Positions 43,223-53,675 are shown, counted from the first letter of the stretch. The stretch is 64,000 nucleotides of DNA from Haemophilus parainfluenzae (GCF_003253005.1 NZ_QEPZ01000007.1:1-64000); one strand, 5' to 3'. The notes: generated by a model from the sequence alone, not told the origin. Program-made: numbers and translations.

Positions 43223-44173
43223 ATGACAATTTATGCAGATAACTCATACTCAATCGGTAATACTCCATTAGTTCGTTTAAAACATTTCGGACACAATGGT
43301 AACGTTGTTGTAAAAATTGAAGGCCGTAACCCAAGCTTCAGCGTGAAATGCCGTATTGGTGCCAATATGATTTGGCAAGCAGAAAAAGACGGCATTTTAA
43401 CAGCGGGTAAAGAAATTGTAGATGCAACCAGCGGTAACACTGGTATTGCTTTGGCTTATGTAGCTGCTGCGCGCGGTTACAAAATCACCTTAACCATGCC
43501 TGAAACCATGAGTCTTGAACGTAAACGTTTATTACGTGGTTTAGGGGTAAATCTTGTGCTCACTGAAGGCTCAAAGGGGATGAAAGGTGCGATTGCCAAA
43601 GCTGAAGAAATCGTGGCATCTAACCCAAATCATTATGTGATGCTAAAACAATTTGAAAATCCGGCTAACCCAGACATTCACCGTCAAACTACCGGTGAAG
43701 AAATCTGGAAAGATACTGAAGGTAAAGTTGATGTCGTAGTTGCCGGCGTGGGTACTGGTGGTACAATTACCGGTATTTCTCGTGCGATCAAATTAGATCA
43801 CGGTAAAAAAATTACCTCTGTGGCGGTTGAACCAACAGAATCACCTGTTATTAGCCAAACCCTTGCAGGTCAAGAAGTGAAACCGGGTCCACACAAAATT
43901 CAAGGTATCGGTGCGGGCTTCATTCCAAAAAACTTAGATTTATCATTAATTGATCGCGTGGAAACTGTAGATAGCGATACGGCAATTGCTACCGCTCGTC
44001 GCTTAATGGCTGAAGAAGGTATTCTTGCGGGTATTTCTTCAGGTGCTGCAGTGGCAGCGGCTGACCGCTTGGCAAAACTACCAGAATTCCAAGATAAATT
44101 AATTGTTGCGATCTTACCTTCTGCATCAGAACGTTATTTAAGTACGGCGTTATTTGAAGGTATTGAAGCTTAA
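43223..44173 (+). CDS. cysK: Cysteine synthase A (O-acetylserine sulfhydrylase)
   Basis: PLP enzyme that makes cysteine from O-acetylserine and sulfide, the step after sulfate import and reduction. The 316-residue protein has the PLP Lys42 in SVKCRIG, the TSGNTGIAL substrate loop, and the GTGGTITG phosphate-binding loop. Good AAAGGACAG ribosome site. The pairing with cysZ is metabolically coherent; a promoter-like TATAAA-rich segment upstream suggests separate expression is also possible. Confidence 0.97.
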   Translation: MTIYADNSYSIGNTPLVRLKHFGHNGNVVVKIEGRNPSFSVKCRIGANMIWQAEKDGILTAGKEIVDATSGNTGIALAYVAAARGYKITLTMPETMSLERKRLLRGLGVNLVLTEGSKGMKGAIAKAEEIVASNPNHYVMLKQFENPANPDIHRQTTGEEIWKDTEGKVDVVVAGVGTGGTITGISRAIKLDHGKKITSVAVEPTESPVISQTLAGQEVKPGPHKIQGIGAGFIPKNLDLSLIDRVETVDSDTAIATARRLMAEEGILAGISSGAAVAAADRLAKLPEFQDKLIVAILPSASERYLSTALFEGIEA

Positions 44174-44199
44174 TCTATTGATTGAATTCATTTAATCTG

Positions 44200-44225
44200 A
44201 GGTCTGTTTTTACAGACCTTTTTTT
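44200..44225 (+). terminator. Terminator of cysK
   Basis: Eight-base-pair stem AGGTCTGT/ACAGACCT (44200-44207 with 44212-44219), TTTT loop, T7 tail. Confidence 0.9.
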
Positions 44226-44356
44226 GTTTATTAATTAAACAAATTTTATTTGATATAACTAAAGGAAATAATTCATAAATAAATAATACTTTTCTTTTCT
44301 TTTTCGCTTCTTATAATTCATTTCACTTTCGTTATTTATCTACAAAAGGAATACTT

Positions 44357-45130
44357 ATGAAAAAATCATTTTTTAGCACCGCACTTTTAGCGGCAGGATT
44401 AGCCCTTTCTACTTTTGCCAACGCAGGTGAAATTGCTGATCGCGTTGAACAAACTAAAACTTTATTAGTCGGTACTGAGGGAACTTATGCCCCATTCACT
44501 TTCCATGACAAAGATGGCAAATTAACCGGTTTTGATGTGGAAATTATCGAAAAAGTCGCACAAAAATTAGGTTGGAAAGTCGAATTCAAAGAAACCGCTT
44601 GGGACGGTATGTATGCAGGTTTGAATGCAAAACGTTTTGATGTTATTGCGAACCAAACCAATCCAAGCCCAGAACGTTTAAAAAAATATGATTACAGTGC
44701 ACCTTATAACTACTCTGCTGGTGTAATCGTGACTAAAGCTGATAACGATAGCATTAAATCATTCCCTGATTTAAAAGGTAAAAAATCTGCACAATCTGCA
44801 ACCAGTAACTGGAGCAAAGACGCACGTGATAATGGTGCAATTATCGTAACCGTTGATAGCTTGGCACAAAACCTTGAGGCGGTAAAACAAGGTCGTGTTG
44901 ATGCAACAGTAAACGATAAGCTTGCAGTATTAGATTACTTCAAAAAACAACCTAACTCAGGCTTAAAAATTGCTGTAGAAAGTGATAAAAAAATCCCGAC
45001 CGGTTTTGCTTTCTTGAAAGGTGAAGAACCTCTTATTGCAAAAGTAAACCAAGCACTTGAAGAACTACGCAAAGACGGAACGTTAAAACAAATTTCAATC
45101 AAATGGTTTGGCGATGACATTACTCAATAA
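44357..45130 (+). CDS. Cystine/polar amino acid ABC transporter, periplasmic binding protein (FliY/TcyJ-like)
   Basis: Type 3 solute-binding protein, 257 residues, with a Sec signal ending ANA (residues 1-23). The domain begins [14 protein letters not shown], followed by [11 protein letters not shown] and WDGMYAGL, and ends IKWFGDDIT; the whole closely follows E. coli FliY (TcyJ), a cystine binder. An uptake signal (44378-44386) encodes TAL within the signal peptide. A -10 TATAAT at 44312-44317 without a good -35 suggests an activated promoter. It is followed, with a 23-bp overlap, by its permease. Confidence 0.9.
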   Translation: MKKSFFSTALLAAGLALSTFANAGEIADRVEQTKTLLVGTEGTYAPFTFHDKDGKLTGFDVEIIEKVAQKLGWKVEFKETAWDGMYAGLNAKRFDVIANQTNPSPERLKKYDYSAPYNYSAGVIVTKADNDSIKSFPDLKGKKSAQSATSNWSKDARDNGAIIVTVDSLAQNLEAVKQGRVDATVNDKLAVLDYFKKQPNSGLKIAVESDKKIPTGFAFLKGEEPLIAKVNQALEELRKDGTLKQISIKWFGDDITQ

Positions 45131-45830
45131 TTGGTTAGCCAGCCTTCCATTTATGACCACAGAACGAGCTGATTATGTAATCAGCTCGTTTTGGCCTATG
45201 ATGGAAGGGGCAATTTTATATACGATCCCCCTTGCGGTTATTTCCTTCTTTTGCGGTTTATTCATTGCGGTTATCGTGGCTGTGATTTGCACATTGCCAC
45301 ATCCCAATTTAATGACCAAAATACTGCAGGGCATTTGTCGCACTTATATTTCAATTATTCGTGGTACGCCAATGTTGGTGCAGATCTTCATTATCTTCTA
45401 CGGTTTACCTGAAGTTGGTATCAAGCTAGAACCTTTTCCAACCGCAATTATTGCGTTCTCCATTAACATTGGTGCTTATGCGGCAGAAACGGTAAGGGCC
45501 TCCATTCTTGCGATTCCTAAAGGTCAATGGGAAGCCTCTTATGCGATAGGCATGAATTACACACAAGCTTTCTTGCGTACTATTATGCCGCAAGCTTTAC
45601 GTATTTCAGTCCCTTCGCTATCAAACACTTTCATTAGCACAGTGAAAGATACATCCCTTGCTTCACTCGTTTGGATTGCAGAATTATTCCGTGTAGCACA
45701 AAACATCACAGCCGAAAACTACGAATTTATTTTAATTTATAGTGAAGCGGCTCTCATTTATTGGGTATTCTGTTTTGTGCTGTCGATAGGGCAAACCCGC
45801 TTAGAAAAACGCCTTTCTCGCCATTTATAA
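45108..45830 (+). CDS. Cystine/polar amino acid ABC transporter, permease (TcyL-like)
   Basis: Inner-membrane permease of the HisMQ family, 240 residues with about five transmembrane helices and the coupling motif [26 protein letters not shown]. The start at 45108 (or 45114, two codons later) lies inside the end of the binding-protein gene, indicating translational coupling. A homodimer is expected, as no second permease is present. Confidence 0.9.
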   Translation: MAMTLLNNWLASLPFMTTERADYVISSFWPMMEGAILYTIPLAVISFFCGLFIAVIVAVICTLPHPNLMTKILQGICRTYISIIRGTPMLVQIFIIFYGLPEVGIKLEPFPTAIIAFSINIGAYAAETVRASILAIPKGQWEASYAIGMNYTQAFLRTIMPQALRISVPSLSNTFISTVKDTSLASLVWIAELFRVAQNITAENYEFILIYSEAALIYWVFCFVLSIGQTRLEKRLSRHL

Positions 45831-45839
45831 GGACTGGTT

Positions 45840-46610
45840 ATGTTAAAAGTCACGAATATTCAGAAAAGTTTTAATGGCCACCATGTATTAAAAGGCATTG
45901 ATTTTGAAATTAATAAAGGTGAAGTGGTTGCCATTCTGGGCCCATCAGGTTCAGGTAAAACGACCTTTTTACGCTGTTTAAATTTGCTCGAACGCCCAGA
46001 AAAAGGAGTATTAGCATTTACCGATGGAAGCTTAACCATTGATTTCAGCAAGAAGATCAGCAAATCCGATGAACTAAAATTACGTCGTCGTTCCTCAATG
46101 GTGTTCCAACAATACAATCTATTTCCCCACCGCACAGCACTTGAAAATGTGATGGAAGGGATGGTGGTTGTGCAAAAACAACCCAAAGAGAGTGCACGTG
46201 AAAAAGCCTTGGCATTATTGGAAAAAGTTGGTTTAAAAGCGAAAGCGGATTTATATCCCTCTCAACTTTCTGGTGGTCAACAGCAACGTATAGGAATTGC
46301 TCGAGCTTTAGCGGTTAAACCCGATATTATCTTGTTAGATGAGCCTACTTCTGCTCTTGACCCGGAACTCGTTGGTGAAGTGTTACAGGCACTCAAAATG
46401 CTCGCACAAGAAGGCTGGACAATGATTATCGTCACACATGAATTGAATTTTGCCAAAGACGTGGCAGATCGCGTGATTCTCATGGAAAATGGTCAGGTAG
46501 TTGAACAAAATACCGCGACTAAATTCTTCAGTCATCCACAGCAAGAGCGCACCAAACAATTCTTATTGCAAGCTAAAATGCCAATGGAATTCGAAGATTA
46601 TTGTATTTAG
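45840..46610 (+). CDS. Cystine/polar amino acid ABC transporter, ATPase (TcyN-like)
   Basis: A 256-residue ATPase with Walker A GPSGSGKTT, Q-loop VFQQYNLFPH, signature LSGGQQQR, and Walker B LLDEPTSALDPELVGEVL, the last typical of amino acid importers. It follows the permease by 9 bp and closes a three-gene binding protein-permease-ATPase operon that ends in a hairpin. Confidence 0.93.
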   Translation: MLKVTNIQKSFNGHHVLKGIDFEINKGEVVAILGPSGSGKTTFLRCLNLLERPEKGVLAFTDGSLTIDFSKKISKSDELKLRRRSSMVFQQYNLFPHRTALENVMEGMVVVQKQPKESAREKALALLEKVGLKAKADLYPSQLSGGQQQRIGIARALAVKPDIILLDEPTSALDPELVGEVLQALKMLAQEGWTMIIVTHELNFAKDVADRVILMENGQVVEQNTATKFFSHPQQERTKQFLLQAKMPMEFEDYCI

Positions 46611-46625
46611 TCCCCCTAAATATAA

Positions 46626-46666
46626 AAAGAGCGGTCAAAAAACATCATGAATTTTGACCGCTCTTT
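46626..46666. terminator. Bidirectional terminator with a variant uptake-signal stem
   Basis: Perfect 15-bp stem (46626-46640 with 46652-46666), built from AAAGAGCGGTC rather than AAAGTGCGGTC, with an 11-nt loop. It separates the ABC importer from the convergent glpF. Confidence 0.88.
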
Positions 46667-46679
46667 CTATTTGAATAAA

Positions 46680-47423
46680 TTACATAATGGCGTTATAGAA
46701 TACCGCTGCTAAAGCCGCCCCGATAAATGGACCTACAACCGGAACCCAACTGTATCCCCAGTCTGATTTGGCTTTTAATGTGCCACCAAGGAAAAGACCT
46801 AAGGTTAAACGTGGACCAAGATCTCGAGCTGGGTTAATCGCATAGCCGGTTGTTCCACCTAAGCTTAAACCAATTGCCCAAACTAAAATCGCTACTGGTA
46901 ATGCCCCGATAGAACCTAAACCAATTGGCGTGCTTTCTGCTGTGCCTGGTAACGTAATATTTGCACCTGCAAGGTAGAAAATTACGAAGACGAGTACGAA
47001 GGTACCAACAATTTCGTTCACTAAGTTGATTGGATAGTTACGAATTGCTGGTTCAGTACAGAAACAAGCGCGTTTTAAGCCCTCTTCTTCGGTCGCTGCA
47101 AAATGATCTTTATACATAATGTAAACCAACAACGCACCTACCATGCCCCCCACAACTTGTGCCGCGATGTAGCCAGGAACCAGCTCCCAAGCAAATGCAC
47201 CCTTCATTGCCACACCAAGTGTTACCGCTGGATTTAAGTGTGCCCCGCTGTAAGGACCAGTCACAACAACCGCCACATACACCGCAAATGCCCATGCGGT
47301 AGTAATCACAATCCAACCAGAACTTTGCCCTTTCGTTTTATTTAAACATACGTTGGCTACCACACCGTTACCTAACAGGATTAAGAGTGCTGTGCCAAAA
47401 AATTCTGCAAAATAGGCATTCAT
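46680..47423 (-). CDS. glpF: Glycerol facilitator (aquaglyceroporin)
   Basis: MIP-family channel letting glycerol cross the inner membrane. The 247-residue protein has six hydrophobic helices and both NPA half-helices, HLNPAVTLG and the second as AINPARDLGPR; the Asp after NPAR marks the glycerol subgroup rather than water-only aquaporins. It diverges from glpK, the kinase that traps glycerol, with a 372-bp region between. Confidence 0.95.
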   Translation of the reverse strand: MNAYFAEFFGTALLILLGNGVVANVCLNKTKGQSSGWIVITTAWAFAVYVAVVVTGPYSGAHLNPAVTLGVAMKGAFAWELVPGYIAAQVVGGMVGALLVYIMYKDHFAATEEEGLKRACFCTEPAIRNYPINLVNEIVGTFVLVFVIFYLAGANITLPGTAESTPIGLGSIGALPVAILVWAIGLSLGGTTGYAINPARDLGPRLTLGLFLGGTLKAKSDWGYSWVPVVGPFIGAALAAVFYNAIM

Positions 47424-47795
47424 AAGAGAATCTCCAAATAATGATTAACTTAATGATTTCATTGAAGAAATCTTGCTTTGCAATTTGGTTCGTTGTTTGA
47501 TCAAATATTGAGATACTCAAAGTGAGTGGCTTCATTATCTAGCTTTAGCCAATTAATTCAATAGATGAAACCGATCTATTTTCTAAAAATGAGAGAGCGA
47601 TCACATTATTTTGTGCGTTAACGCAATCATCCACATATTTTCAGAAAAAAATCTGTGATACCTATCACAAAACCCAACATTGCTTGTTCCAATTAAATTC
47701 GAATTCAATTAAGTTAGGTTCGCAATTTGTTCGTTTAAGCTCAAAATTTCTTCATTCATTTAATGAGAGTGCCAAACACTCTAAGGAATAGAACC
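47424..47795. promoter_or_regulatory. glpF-glpK divergent regulatory region with a perfect CRP site
   Basis: No credible coding sequence lies here beyond a short in-frame extension of glpK. At 47654-47669 is a perfect CRP site, TGTGA-TACCTA-TCACA, about 140 bp before the glpK ATG. A DeoR/GlpR-like sequence, TTTGTTCGTTTAAGCTCAAA, lies downstream at about 47724-47743, with a good left half and weak right half. cAMP-CRP activation is well supported by the site; GlpR repression is only suggested. Confidence 0.72.
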
Positions 47796-49307
47796 ATGAC
47801 AGACAAAAAATACATCATCGCTTTGGACCAAGGTACCACAAGCTCTCGTGCAGTATTATTAGATCATAATGCGAATGTTGTCGAAATCGCCCAACGTGAA
47901 TTTACACAAATTTATCCACACGCAGGCTGGGTGGAACATAATCCAATGGAAATTTGGGCAACACAAAGTTCAACATTAAACGAAGTGGTTGCAAAAGCAG
48001 GCATTACCTCAGACGAAATTGCGGCAATTGGTATTACTAACCAACGTGAAACCACCATTGTGTGGGAAAAAGCAACCGGCACACCGGTTTATAACGCGAT
48101 TGTGTGGCAATGTCGTCGTACTGCAGATATTACAGACAAACTTAAAGCGGATGGTCACGAAGAATATATCCGCAACACCACAGGTTTAGTGGTGGACCCA
48201 TATTTCTCAGGTACCAAAGTAAAATGGATTTTGGACAATGTCGAAGGCGCGCGCGAAAAAGCGGAACGCGGTGAGCTTCTATTTGGTACCGTCGATACCT
48301 GGCTTGTGTGGAAATTAACCCAAGGCCGTGTGCACGTAACGGATTACACCAACGCATCCCGTACCATGTTATTTAACATCCATACGAAAAAATGGGATGA
48401 CAAAATGTTGAAATTATTAAATATTCCACGCTCTATGCTACCTGAAGTACGTAATTCGTCCGAAGTATATGGCCAAACCAACATCGGGGGTAAAGGAGGC
48501 GTACGTATTCCTGTTGCAGGTATTGCGGGTGACCAACAAGCAGCACTTTACGGCCATCTATGCACACGCGCAGGCCAAGCGAAAAATACCTATGGTACAG
48601 GCTGTTTTATGTTGCTACACACCGGTGATAAAGCCATTACCTCTAAAAATGGCCTATTAACCACCATCGCCTGTAACGCTAAAGGCGAACCTGAATACGC
48701 ACTTGAAGGTTCTGTATTTATTGCAGGTGCTTCAATCCAATGGCTACGTGATGAACTCAAAATCGTTCATGACAGCCATGACTCCGAATACTTCGCACAA
48801 AAAGTCCCTGATAGCAACGGGGTATATGTTGTTCCAGCCTTCACTGGTTTAGGTGCACCATATTGGGATCCGTATGCACGCGGTGCAATTTTCGGCCTTT
48901 CTCGTGGTTCTAACCGTAACCATATTGTACGCGCAACCCTTGAATCTATCGCTTACCAAACCCGTGACGTATTAGAAGCAATGCAATCTGACTCAGGTCA
49001 ACGCTTACAATATTTACGTGTTGATGGCGGCGCAACCAACAACAACTTCTTAATGCAATTCCAAGCGGATATTTTAGATGTGAACGTAGAACGTCCAGTC
49101 GTGAAAGAAGTAACTGCACTTGGTGCAGCTTACCTTGCTGGTCTTGCGGTTGGTTTCTGGAAAGATTTAGACGAACTTCACGACAAAGCACGTGTAGAAC
49201 GTACCTTCACACCAGATAATGATGAAGAAAAACGTGAACGTCGTTATAAAGGCTGGAAAAAAGCAGTTAAACGCTCATTAGAATGGGCAAAAGAAGACAC
49301 GGAATAA
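47796..49307 (+). CDS. glpK: Glycerol kinase
   Basis: Converts glycerol to glycerol-3-phosphate, trapping what GlpF lets in. The 503-residue protein is full length: the FGGY-type N-terminus [14 protein letters not shown], the [11 protein letters not shown] block and the C-terminal [13 protein letters not shown] and DGGATNN motifs. The ATG at 47796 has an AAGGA ribosome site; a start 33 bp upstream is rejected. Divergent from glpF. Confidence 0.97.
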   Translation: MTDKKYIIALDQGTTSSRAVLLDHNANVVEIAQREFTQIYPHAGWVEHNPMEIWATQSSTLNEVVAKAGITSDEIAAIGITNQRETTIVWEKATGTPVYNAIVWQCRRTADITDKLKADGHEEYIRNTTGLVVDPYFSGTKVKWILDNVEGAREKAERGELLFGTVDTWLVWKLTQGRVHVTDYTNASRTMLFNIHTKKWDDKMLKLLNIPRSMLPEVRNSSEVYGQTNIGGKGGVRIPVAGIAGDQQAALYGHLCTRAGQAKNTYGTGCFMLLHTGDKAITSKNGLLTTIACNAKGEPEYALEGSVFIAGASIQWLRDELKIVHDSHDSEYFAQKVPDSNGVYVVPAFTGLGAPYWDPYARGAIFGLSRGSNRNHIVRATLESIAYQTRDVLEAMQSDSGQRLQYLRVDGGATNNNFLMQFQADILDVNVERPVVKEVTALGAAYLAGLAVGFWKDLDELHDKARVERTFTPDNDEEKRERRYKGWKKAVKRSLEWAKEDTE

Positions 49308-49325
49308 TCCTTCCTGATCAATAAT

Positions 49326-49365
49326 AAAGTGCGGTCAAAATCGCTTGTGTTTTTGACCGCACTTT
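49326..49365. terminator. Uptake-signal pair terminator between glpK and the next gene
   Basis: Fifteen-base-pair stem AAAGTGCGGTCAAAA/TTTTGACCGCACTTT (49326-49340 with 49351-49365), 10-nt loop, between two convergent genes. Confidence 0.85.
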
Positions 49366-49377
49366 ATATTTTATCTA

Positions 49378-49761
49378 TTAACTATACTGCTGCCGATACT
49401 TCTCTAAATTATCTTGAAAATGCTGAATGTAATAGTCGATATCTTTTTCTCGGTAGCCAAGAATTCGGCCGATTTCACGTTCCACTTTTGGATCGAAACC
49501 ATTCACAGTGCTTGCAGGAAGTAGCACCTCCATTTGTTCAGCGAGTGCAAGAGATTGGGGTAAATAGACAATAAAATCAGTTAAGCAAACATCATTAACA
49601 TGACGTTGCACTGTTTTTGAATGAAGCATTCCTTGCTCAAGATAAGGGAGAAAGGCGTCAGGAATACCAAGCTCCTGATTGAATAATGCCACTTGCTTTT
49701 CGCCCCTTAACATTAATTCCAGCTCCTTGCCTTCATGCGGCCCAAGAATACCTTTTTCCAT
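49378..49761 (-). CDS. Conserved-looking protein of unknown function
   Basis: A 127-residue acidic-leaning soluble protein that I do not recognise by domain. It has no signal peptide, membrane segment or Cys cluster. It starts MEKGILGPHEGKELELML and ends with a hydrophilic helix (DNLEKYRQQYS); the middle FIVYLPQSLALAEQMEVLLP is hydrophobic. Coding is supported by length, an AGGAAT ribosome site and terminators on both sides. From memory a gene of this kind follows glpK in H. influenzae too, which would argue that it is a lineage-specific real gene; I cannot confirm this here. Confidence 0.78.
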   Translation of the reverse strand: MEKGILGPHEGKELELMLRGEKQVALFNQELGIPDAFLPYLEQGMLHSKTVQRHVNDVCLTDFIVYLPQSLALAEQMEVLLPASTVNGFDPKVEREIGRILGYREKDIDYYIQHFQDNLEKYRQQYS

Positions 49762-49787
49762 AAGAATATTCCTTTCGTTGAAATAAA

Positions 49788-49820
49788 AAAGGGGATTGAA
49801 TGATTGACCAGATCCCCTTT
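49788..49820 (-). terminator. Terminator of tex
   Basis: Nine-base-pair stem AAAGGGGAT/ATCCCCTTT (49788-49796 with 49812-49820), 15-nt loop, followed by T6 on the minus strand, 44 bp past the tex stop. Confidence 0.82.
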
Positions 49821-49863
49821 ATTGTACGCCTATTTGGCCACAATGTTCATCTAAATGACGAAA

Positions 49864-52176
49864 TTATTTTTTCCAATTTTTCAACGCATCGGCAAAGGCA
49901 TTACCCATCGCACTATTTCCTCTTAGATTGCGATCTTGGCGAGGTGCATTACTTCTTGGTTTTGCACTTAAAGTGCGGTCAGATTTGCCGTCATTTTTGA
50001 CCGCACTTTCATCTAATCGCATCGTCAACGCAATACGTTTACGCGGCACATCCACTTCCAATACTTTCACTTTCACGATATCGCCAGTTTTCACCACTTG
50101 ATGTGGATCTTCTACGAATTTATCGCTTAATGATGAAATATGTACTAAACCATCTTGGTGAACACCAATATCCACAAATGCGCCGAAGTTAGTCACATTG
50201 GTGACGGTACCTTCTAAAATCATACCCGGTTTTAAATCGGTGATTTCTTCCACGCCTTCTGCGAATACCGCAGTTTTAAATTCACCACGCGGATCGCGCC
50301 CCGGTTTTTCCAATTCTTTGAAAATATCTTGGACGGTCGGTAAACCAAATTGCTCATCAATGAATTGTTTTACATCAAGCTGACGTACCACACCCGCATT
50401 GCCCATTAAATCTTGGATAGATTGCGCGGTGGCTTGCAAGATTTTTTCGACCACAGGATACGCTTCTGGGTGGACACCTGAAGCATCAAGTGGATTTTTC
50501 CCGCCTGCAATACGCATAAAGCCCGCACATTGCTCAAAGGCTTTTGGCCCTAAACGCGGCACTTTTTTCAATTCACTACGGCTTTCAAAACGACCATTTT
50601 CATCACGGTATTCCACAATGTTTTGCGCTAAGGTTTTCGTCATCCCTGCCACGCGAGCAAGTAATGGCGCGGATGCCGTATTCAAATCCACACCTACCGC
50701 GTTTACACAGTCTTCCACCACTGCATCAAGTTTACGCGCAAGTTGGGTTTGGTTTACATCATGTTGATATTGCCCGACACCAATGGCTTTCGGTTCAATT
50801 TTCACTAACTCCGCCAATGGATCTTGTAAACGACGGGCGATAGATACCGCACCACGTAAAGATACATCTAAATTAGGGAATTCATTTGCCGCAAATTCAG
50901 AGGCGGAATAAACCGATGCGCCCGCTTCACTCACCACAACGGTTTGTGGTTTATTTTCTTTAATTTCTTTAATCACTTCTTTCGCAAAGCGTTCGGTTTC
51001 ACGAGAAGCGGTACCATTACCAATAGCAATTAACTCTACGTTATGTTTGCGGATTAAGCTGAAAATCGCCACTTGCGCTTCAGCTTCACGCCCCGTGTGT
51101 GGATAAATGGTGGTGGTATCTAATAATTTACCTGTGTTATCTACCACCGCGACTTTAACCCCCGTACGTAAGCCTGGGTCCAAGCCCATTGTGCTCTTCG
51201 CGCCAGCGGGTGCCGCCATTAAAAGTGCGGTCAGATTTCGAGCGAAAACATCAATAGCTTCCTCTTCCGCTTTTTCACGTAAACTTGCCATTAATTCCGT
51301 TTCTAAATGCAACGAAACTTTGATTTTCCATGTCCACGCAATCACTTGCTCACGCCATTTATCCGCAGGCTGACCCGTGAAACGTACATCTAAATAATCA
51401 CGAATAATCTCTTCACAATAGCTTTGGCGACTTCCCTCTTCTGCATCAGGATCAGCATTTAAGCTTAATTGTAAAATGCCCTCATTACGTCCACGGAACA
51501 TGGCTAATGCACGGTGAGAAGGCACATTTTTCAATAATTCTTGATGGTCGAAATAATCTTGGAATTTTGCGCCTTCCGTTTCATTGCCTTCGATCACTTT
51601 GGATACGATAACGGCATTTTTCGCTAAATAATCACGGACTTTCGCTAATAAACCCGCATCTTCAGCAAAACGCTCCATTAAAATATAGCGTGCACCATCA
51701 AGTGCTACTTTGGTGTCTGTTACGCCTTTATCAACATTCACAAATTCCGCTGCTGCCGTTTCAGGATCATTTTCCGGTTCGTTCCAAAGTAAATCAGCTA
51801 ATGGCTCAAGACCGGCTTCAATCGCAATTTGCCCTTTCGTACGGCGTTTAGGTTTGTACGGCAAATACAAATCTTCTAATTCAGTTTTGCTTTGTGTCGC
51901 ATAGATTTTGTCACGTAATTTATCGGTCAATTTCCCTTGATCTTCAATAGATTTCAAAATGGTTTGACGACGTTCTTCTAATTCACGTAAATAAATTAAA
52001 CGGGTTTCAAAATGACGAAGTTGGGTGTCATCTAAGCCACCTGTGGCTTCCTTACGATAACGGGCGATAAATGGAATGGTGTTGCCATCATCTAATAATT
52101 GAATGGCGGCGAGGATTTGTTGGGGTTGAACGGTTAATTCTGCCGCAATAATTTGGCTAATTTGTTGATTTAACAT
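49864..52176 (-). CDS. tex: Transcription accessory protein Tex
   Basis: Conserved nucleic-acid-binding protein, relative of eukaryotic Spt6, affecting transcription of some virulence genes. The 770-residue product has an N-terminal helical domain with [17 protein letters not shown], a YqgF-like RNase fold near [15 protein letters not shown], helix-hairpin-helix motifs ([13 protein letters not shown]) and an S1 RNA-binding domain (about 640-715). The ATG at 52176 is better spaced from AAGAAG than the one two codons upstream. The 3' end carries two opposed uptake signals coding for the low-complexity tail. Divergent from greB. Confidence 0.95.
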   Translation of the reverse strand: MLNQQISQIIAAELTVQPQQILAAIQLLDDGNTIPFIARYRKEATGGLDDTQLRHFETRLIYLRELEERRQTILKSIEDQGKLTDKLRDKIYATQSKTELEDLYLPYKPKRRTKGQIAIEAGLEPLADLLWNEPENDPETAAAEFVNVDKGVTDTKVALDGARYILMERFAEDAGLLAKVRDYLAKNAVIVSKVIEGNETEGAKFQDYFDHQELLKNVPSHRALAMFRGRNEGILQLSLNADPDAEEGSRQSYCEEIIRDYLDVRFTGQPADKWREQVIAWTWKIKVSLHLETELMASLREKAEEEAIDVFARNLTALLMAAPAGAKSTMGLDPGLRTGVKVAVVDNTGKLLDTTTIYPHTGREAEAQVAIFSLIRKHNVELIAIGNGTASRETERFAKEVIKEIKENKPQTVVVSEAGASVYSASEFAANEFPNLDVSLRGAVSIARRLQDPLAELVKIEPKAIGVGQYQHDVNQTQLARKLDAVVEDCVNAVGVDLNTASAPLLARVAGMTKTLAQNIVEYRDENGRFESRSELKKVPRLGPKAFEQCAGFMRIAGGKNPLDASGVHPEAYPVVEKILQATAQSIQDLMGNAGVVRQLDVKQFIDEQFGLPTVQDIFKELEKPGRDPRGEFKTAVFAEGVEEITDLKPGMILEGTVTNVTNFGAFVDIGVHQDGLVHISSLSDKFVEDPHQVVKTGDIVKVKVLEVDVPRKRIALTMRLDESAVKNDGKSDRTLSAKPRSNAPRQDRNLRGNSAMGNAFADALKNWKK

Positions 52177-52282
52177 TGTCATACTTCTTTGTTATTAAAG
52201 GATTCAATAAAAACGGGAATAGAATACTGGTTTTAGACAACAGGCTCAAATATAATTCAAAAAAATTTCTTTTATTTTTATT

Positions 52283-52759
52283 ATGGCAAAATCAAATTAC
52301 ATTACCCGTCAAGGCTGGCTTGCGCTTGACCAAGAACTTAAGTTTTTGTGGAAAGAAGAACGCCCCAAAGTTACCCAAGCGGTTTCAGATGCCGCCGCGC
52401 TTGGTGACCGCAGTGAAAACGCAGAATATATTTACGGCAAACGTCGCTTACGTGAAATTGATCGCCGTGTGCGTTTTCTTTCCAAACGCTTAGAAGTGTT
52501 ACAAATCGTGGATTACCATCCGAAACAAGAAGGCAAAGTATTTTTCGGTGCCTGGGTTGAGCTAGAAGATGAAGAAGGCGAAGTGAAGCAATATCGCCTT
52601 GTCGGCTGCGATGAATTCGCTCCCGCTAAAAACTGGATCTCCATTGATTCTCCTGTCGCACGTGCCCTAATCGGGAAAGGTGTTGATGATGAAATTCATG
52701 TTGAGACTCCCTCTGGCAAAGTCGTGCTCTATGTGAACCGAATTTGGTATGAGAAATAG
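52283..52759 (+). CDS. greB: Transcription elongation factor GreB
   Basis: Reactivates backtracked RNA polymerase by inducing transcript cleavage. The 158-residue protein has the N-terminal coiled coil with the acidic tip motif LGDRSENAEYIYGK (about 41-54) and the C-terminal FKBP-like domain ending ETPSGKVVLYVNRIWY. No Shine-Dalgarno sequence is visible before the ATG; the leader is A/T-rich. It diverges from tex and converges on deoD. Confidence 0.95.
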   Translation: MAKSNYITRQGWLALDQELKFLWKEERPKVTQAVSDAAALGDRSENAEYIYGKRRLREIDRRVRFLSKRLEVLQIVDYHPKQEGKVFFGAWVELEDEEGEVKQYRLVGCDEFAPAKNWISIDSPVARALIGKGVDDEIHVETPSGKVVLYVNRIWYEK

Positions 52760-52780
52760 CGAAAGCGAAGTAGAAAAAAC

Positions 52781-52810
52781 AAAAGAGCGGTCAAAATTGA
52801 TCGCTCTTTT
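52781..52810. terminator. Bidirectional terminator between greB and deoD
   Basis: Stem of 14 bp with one G-T wobble (52781-52794 with 52797-52810), a 2-nt apparent loop and T-rich flanks on both sides. The left arm is the variant AAAGAGCGGTCAA. Confidence 0.85.
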
Positions 52811-52830
52811 TATTCTATCAATCAGACAGA

Positions 52831-53547
52831 TTATCCGTTATCACCAATTAATACAGACGCTAACGCAATCTCAATCATATCATTGAAGGTTAATTGACGT
52901 TCTTCTGCAGTGGTTTGCTCGTGTGTACGAATATGGTCTGAAACGGTACAAATACAAAGTGCTTTTGCACCATATTCTGCTGCTACACCATAGATACCAG
53001 CTGCTTCCATTTCTACGCCTAAGATGCCGTATTTTTCCATCACATCAAACATGTCGAAATCTGGCGTGTAGAATAAGTCTGCAGAGAAGAGATTCCCTAC
53101 GCGAACTTGTTTACCTTTTTCTTTTGCTGCTTGAACCGCAGCTTGTGCCATATCAAAATCAGCAATTGCAGCAAAATCGTTATCTTTGAAACGAATACGG
53201 TTTACTTTTGAATCGGTACATGCACCAAGGCCGATGATGACATCGCGTACTTTAACATCCATACGTACAGCGCCACAAGAACCAACACGGATGATTTTCT
53301 TCACACCATATTCAGTAATTAATTCTTTCGCATAAATTGAGCAAGATGGGATACCCATACCGTGACCCATAACAGAGATACGACGACCTTTATAAGTACC
53401 GGTATAACCCAACATATTGCGAACGTTAGTCACTTCTTTCGCATCTTCTAAGAATGTTTCAGCAATATATTTTGCACGAAGCGGATCGCCTGGCATTAAT
53501 ACAACATCTGCAAATGCGCCTTCAGGAGCGTTAATATGTGGAGTCAT
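52831..53547 (-). CDS. deoD: Purine nucleoside phosphorylase DeoD-type
   Basis: Hexameric enzyme that cleaves purine (deoxy)nucleosides with phosphate. The 238-residue protein closely follows E. coli Deo[35 protein letters not shown], and [14 protein letters not shown] with the ribose-binding Glu, and [10 protein letters not shown]. It is not uridine phosphorylase, which lacks these exact blocks. It lies downstream of nupC, so uptake and breakdown of nucleosides appear to share a transcript. Confidence 0.96.
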   Translation of the reverse strand: MTPHINAPEGAFADVVLMPGDPLRAKYIAETFLEDAKEVTNVRNMLGYTGTYKGRRISVMGHGMGIPSCSIYAKELITEYGVKKIIRVGSCGAVRMDVKVRDVIIGLGACTDSKVNRIRFKDNDFAAIADFDMAQAAVQAAKEKGKQVRVGNLFSADLFYTPDFDMFDVMEKYGILGVEMEAAGIYGVAAEYGAKALCICTVSDHIRTHEQTTAEERQLTFNDMIEIALASVLIGDNG

Positions 53548-53612
53548 TGTTTTTTCCTCTTGTTGATAAATAAAAAATCATTTAAGCAAACGTTTTCGCC
53601 TGCTTTAAAGTA

Positions 53613-53639
53613 CAACACCACGAACAATTCGTGGTGTTG
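53613..53639 (-). other. Intercistronic hairpin between nupC and deoD
   Basis: Perfect 12-bp stem CAACACCACGAA/TTCGTGGTGTTG (53613-53624 with 53628-53639) with a 3-nt loop. On the minus strand no T run follows, so it looks less like a terminator and more like an RNA-stability or processing element between the two genes of the unit. An uptake signal lies just upstream (53647-53655). Confidence 0.7.
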
Positions 53640-53675
53640 AGAGATAAAGTGCGGTCAAATTTCACCACATTTTAA

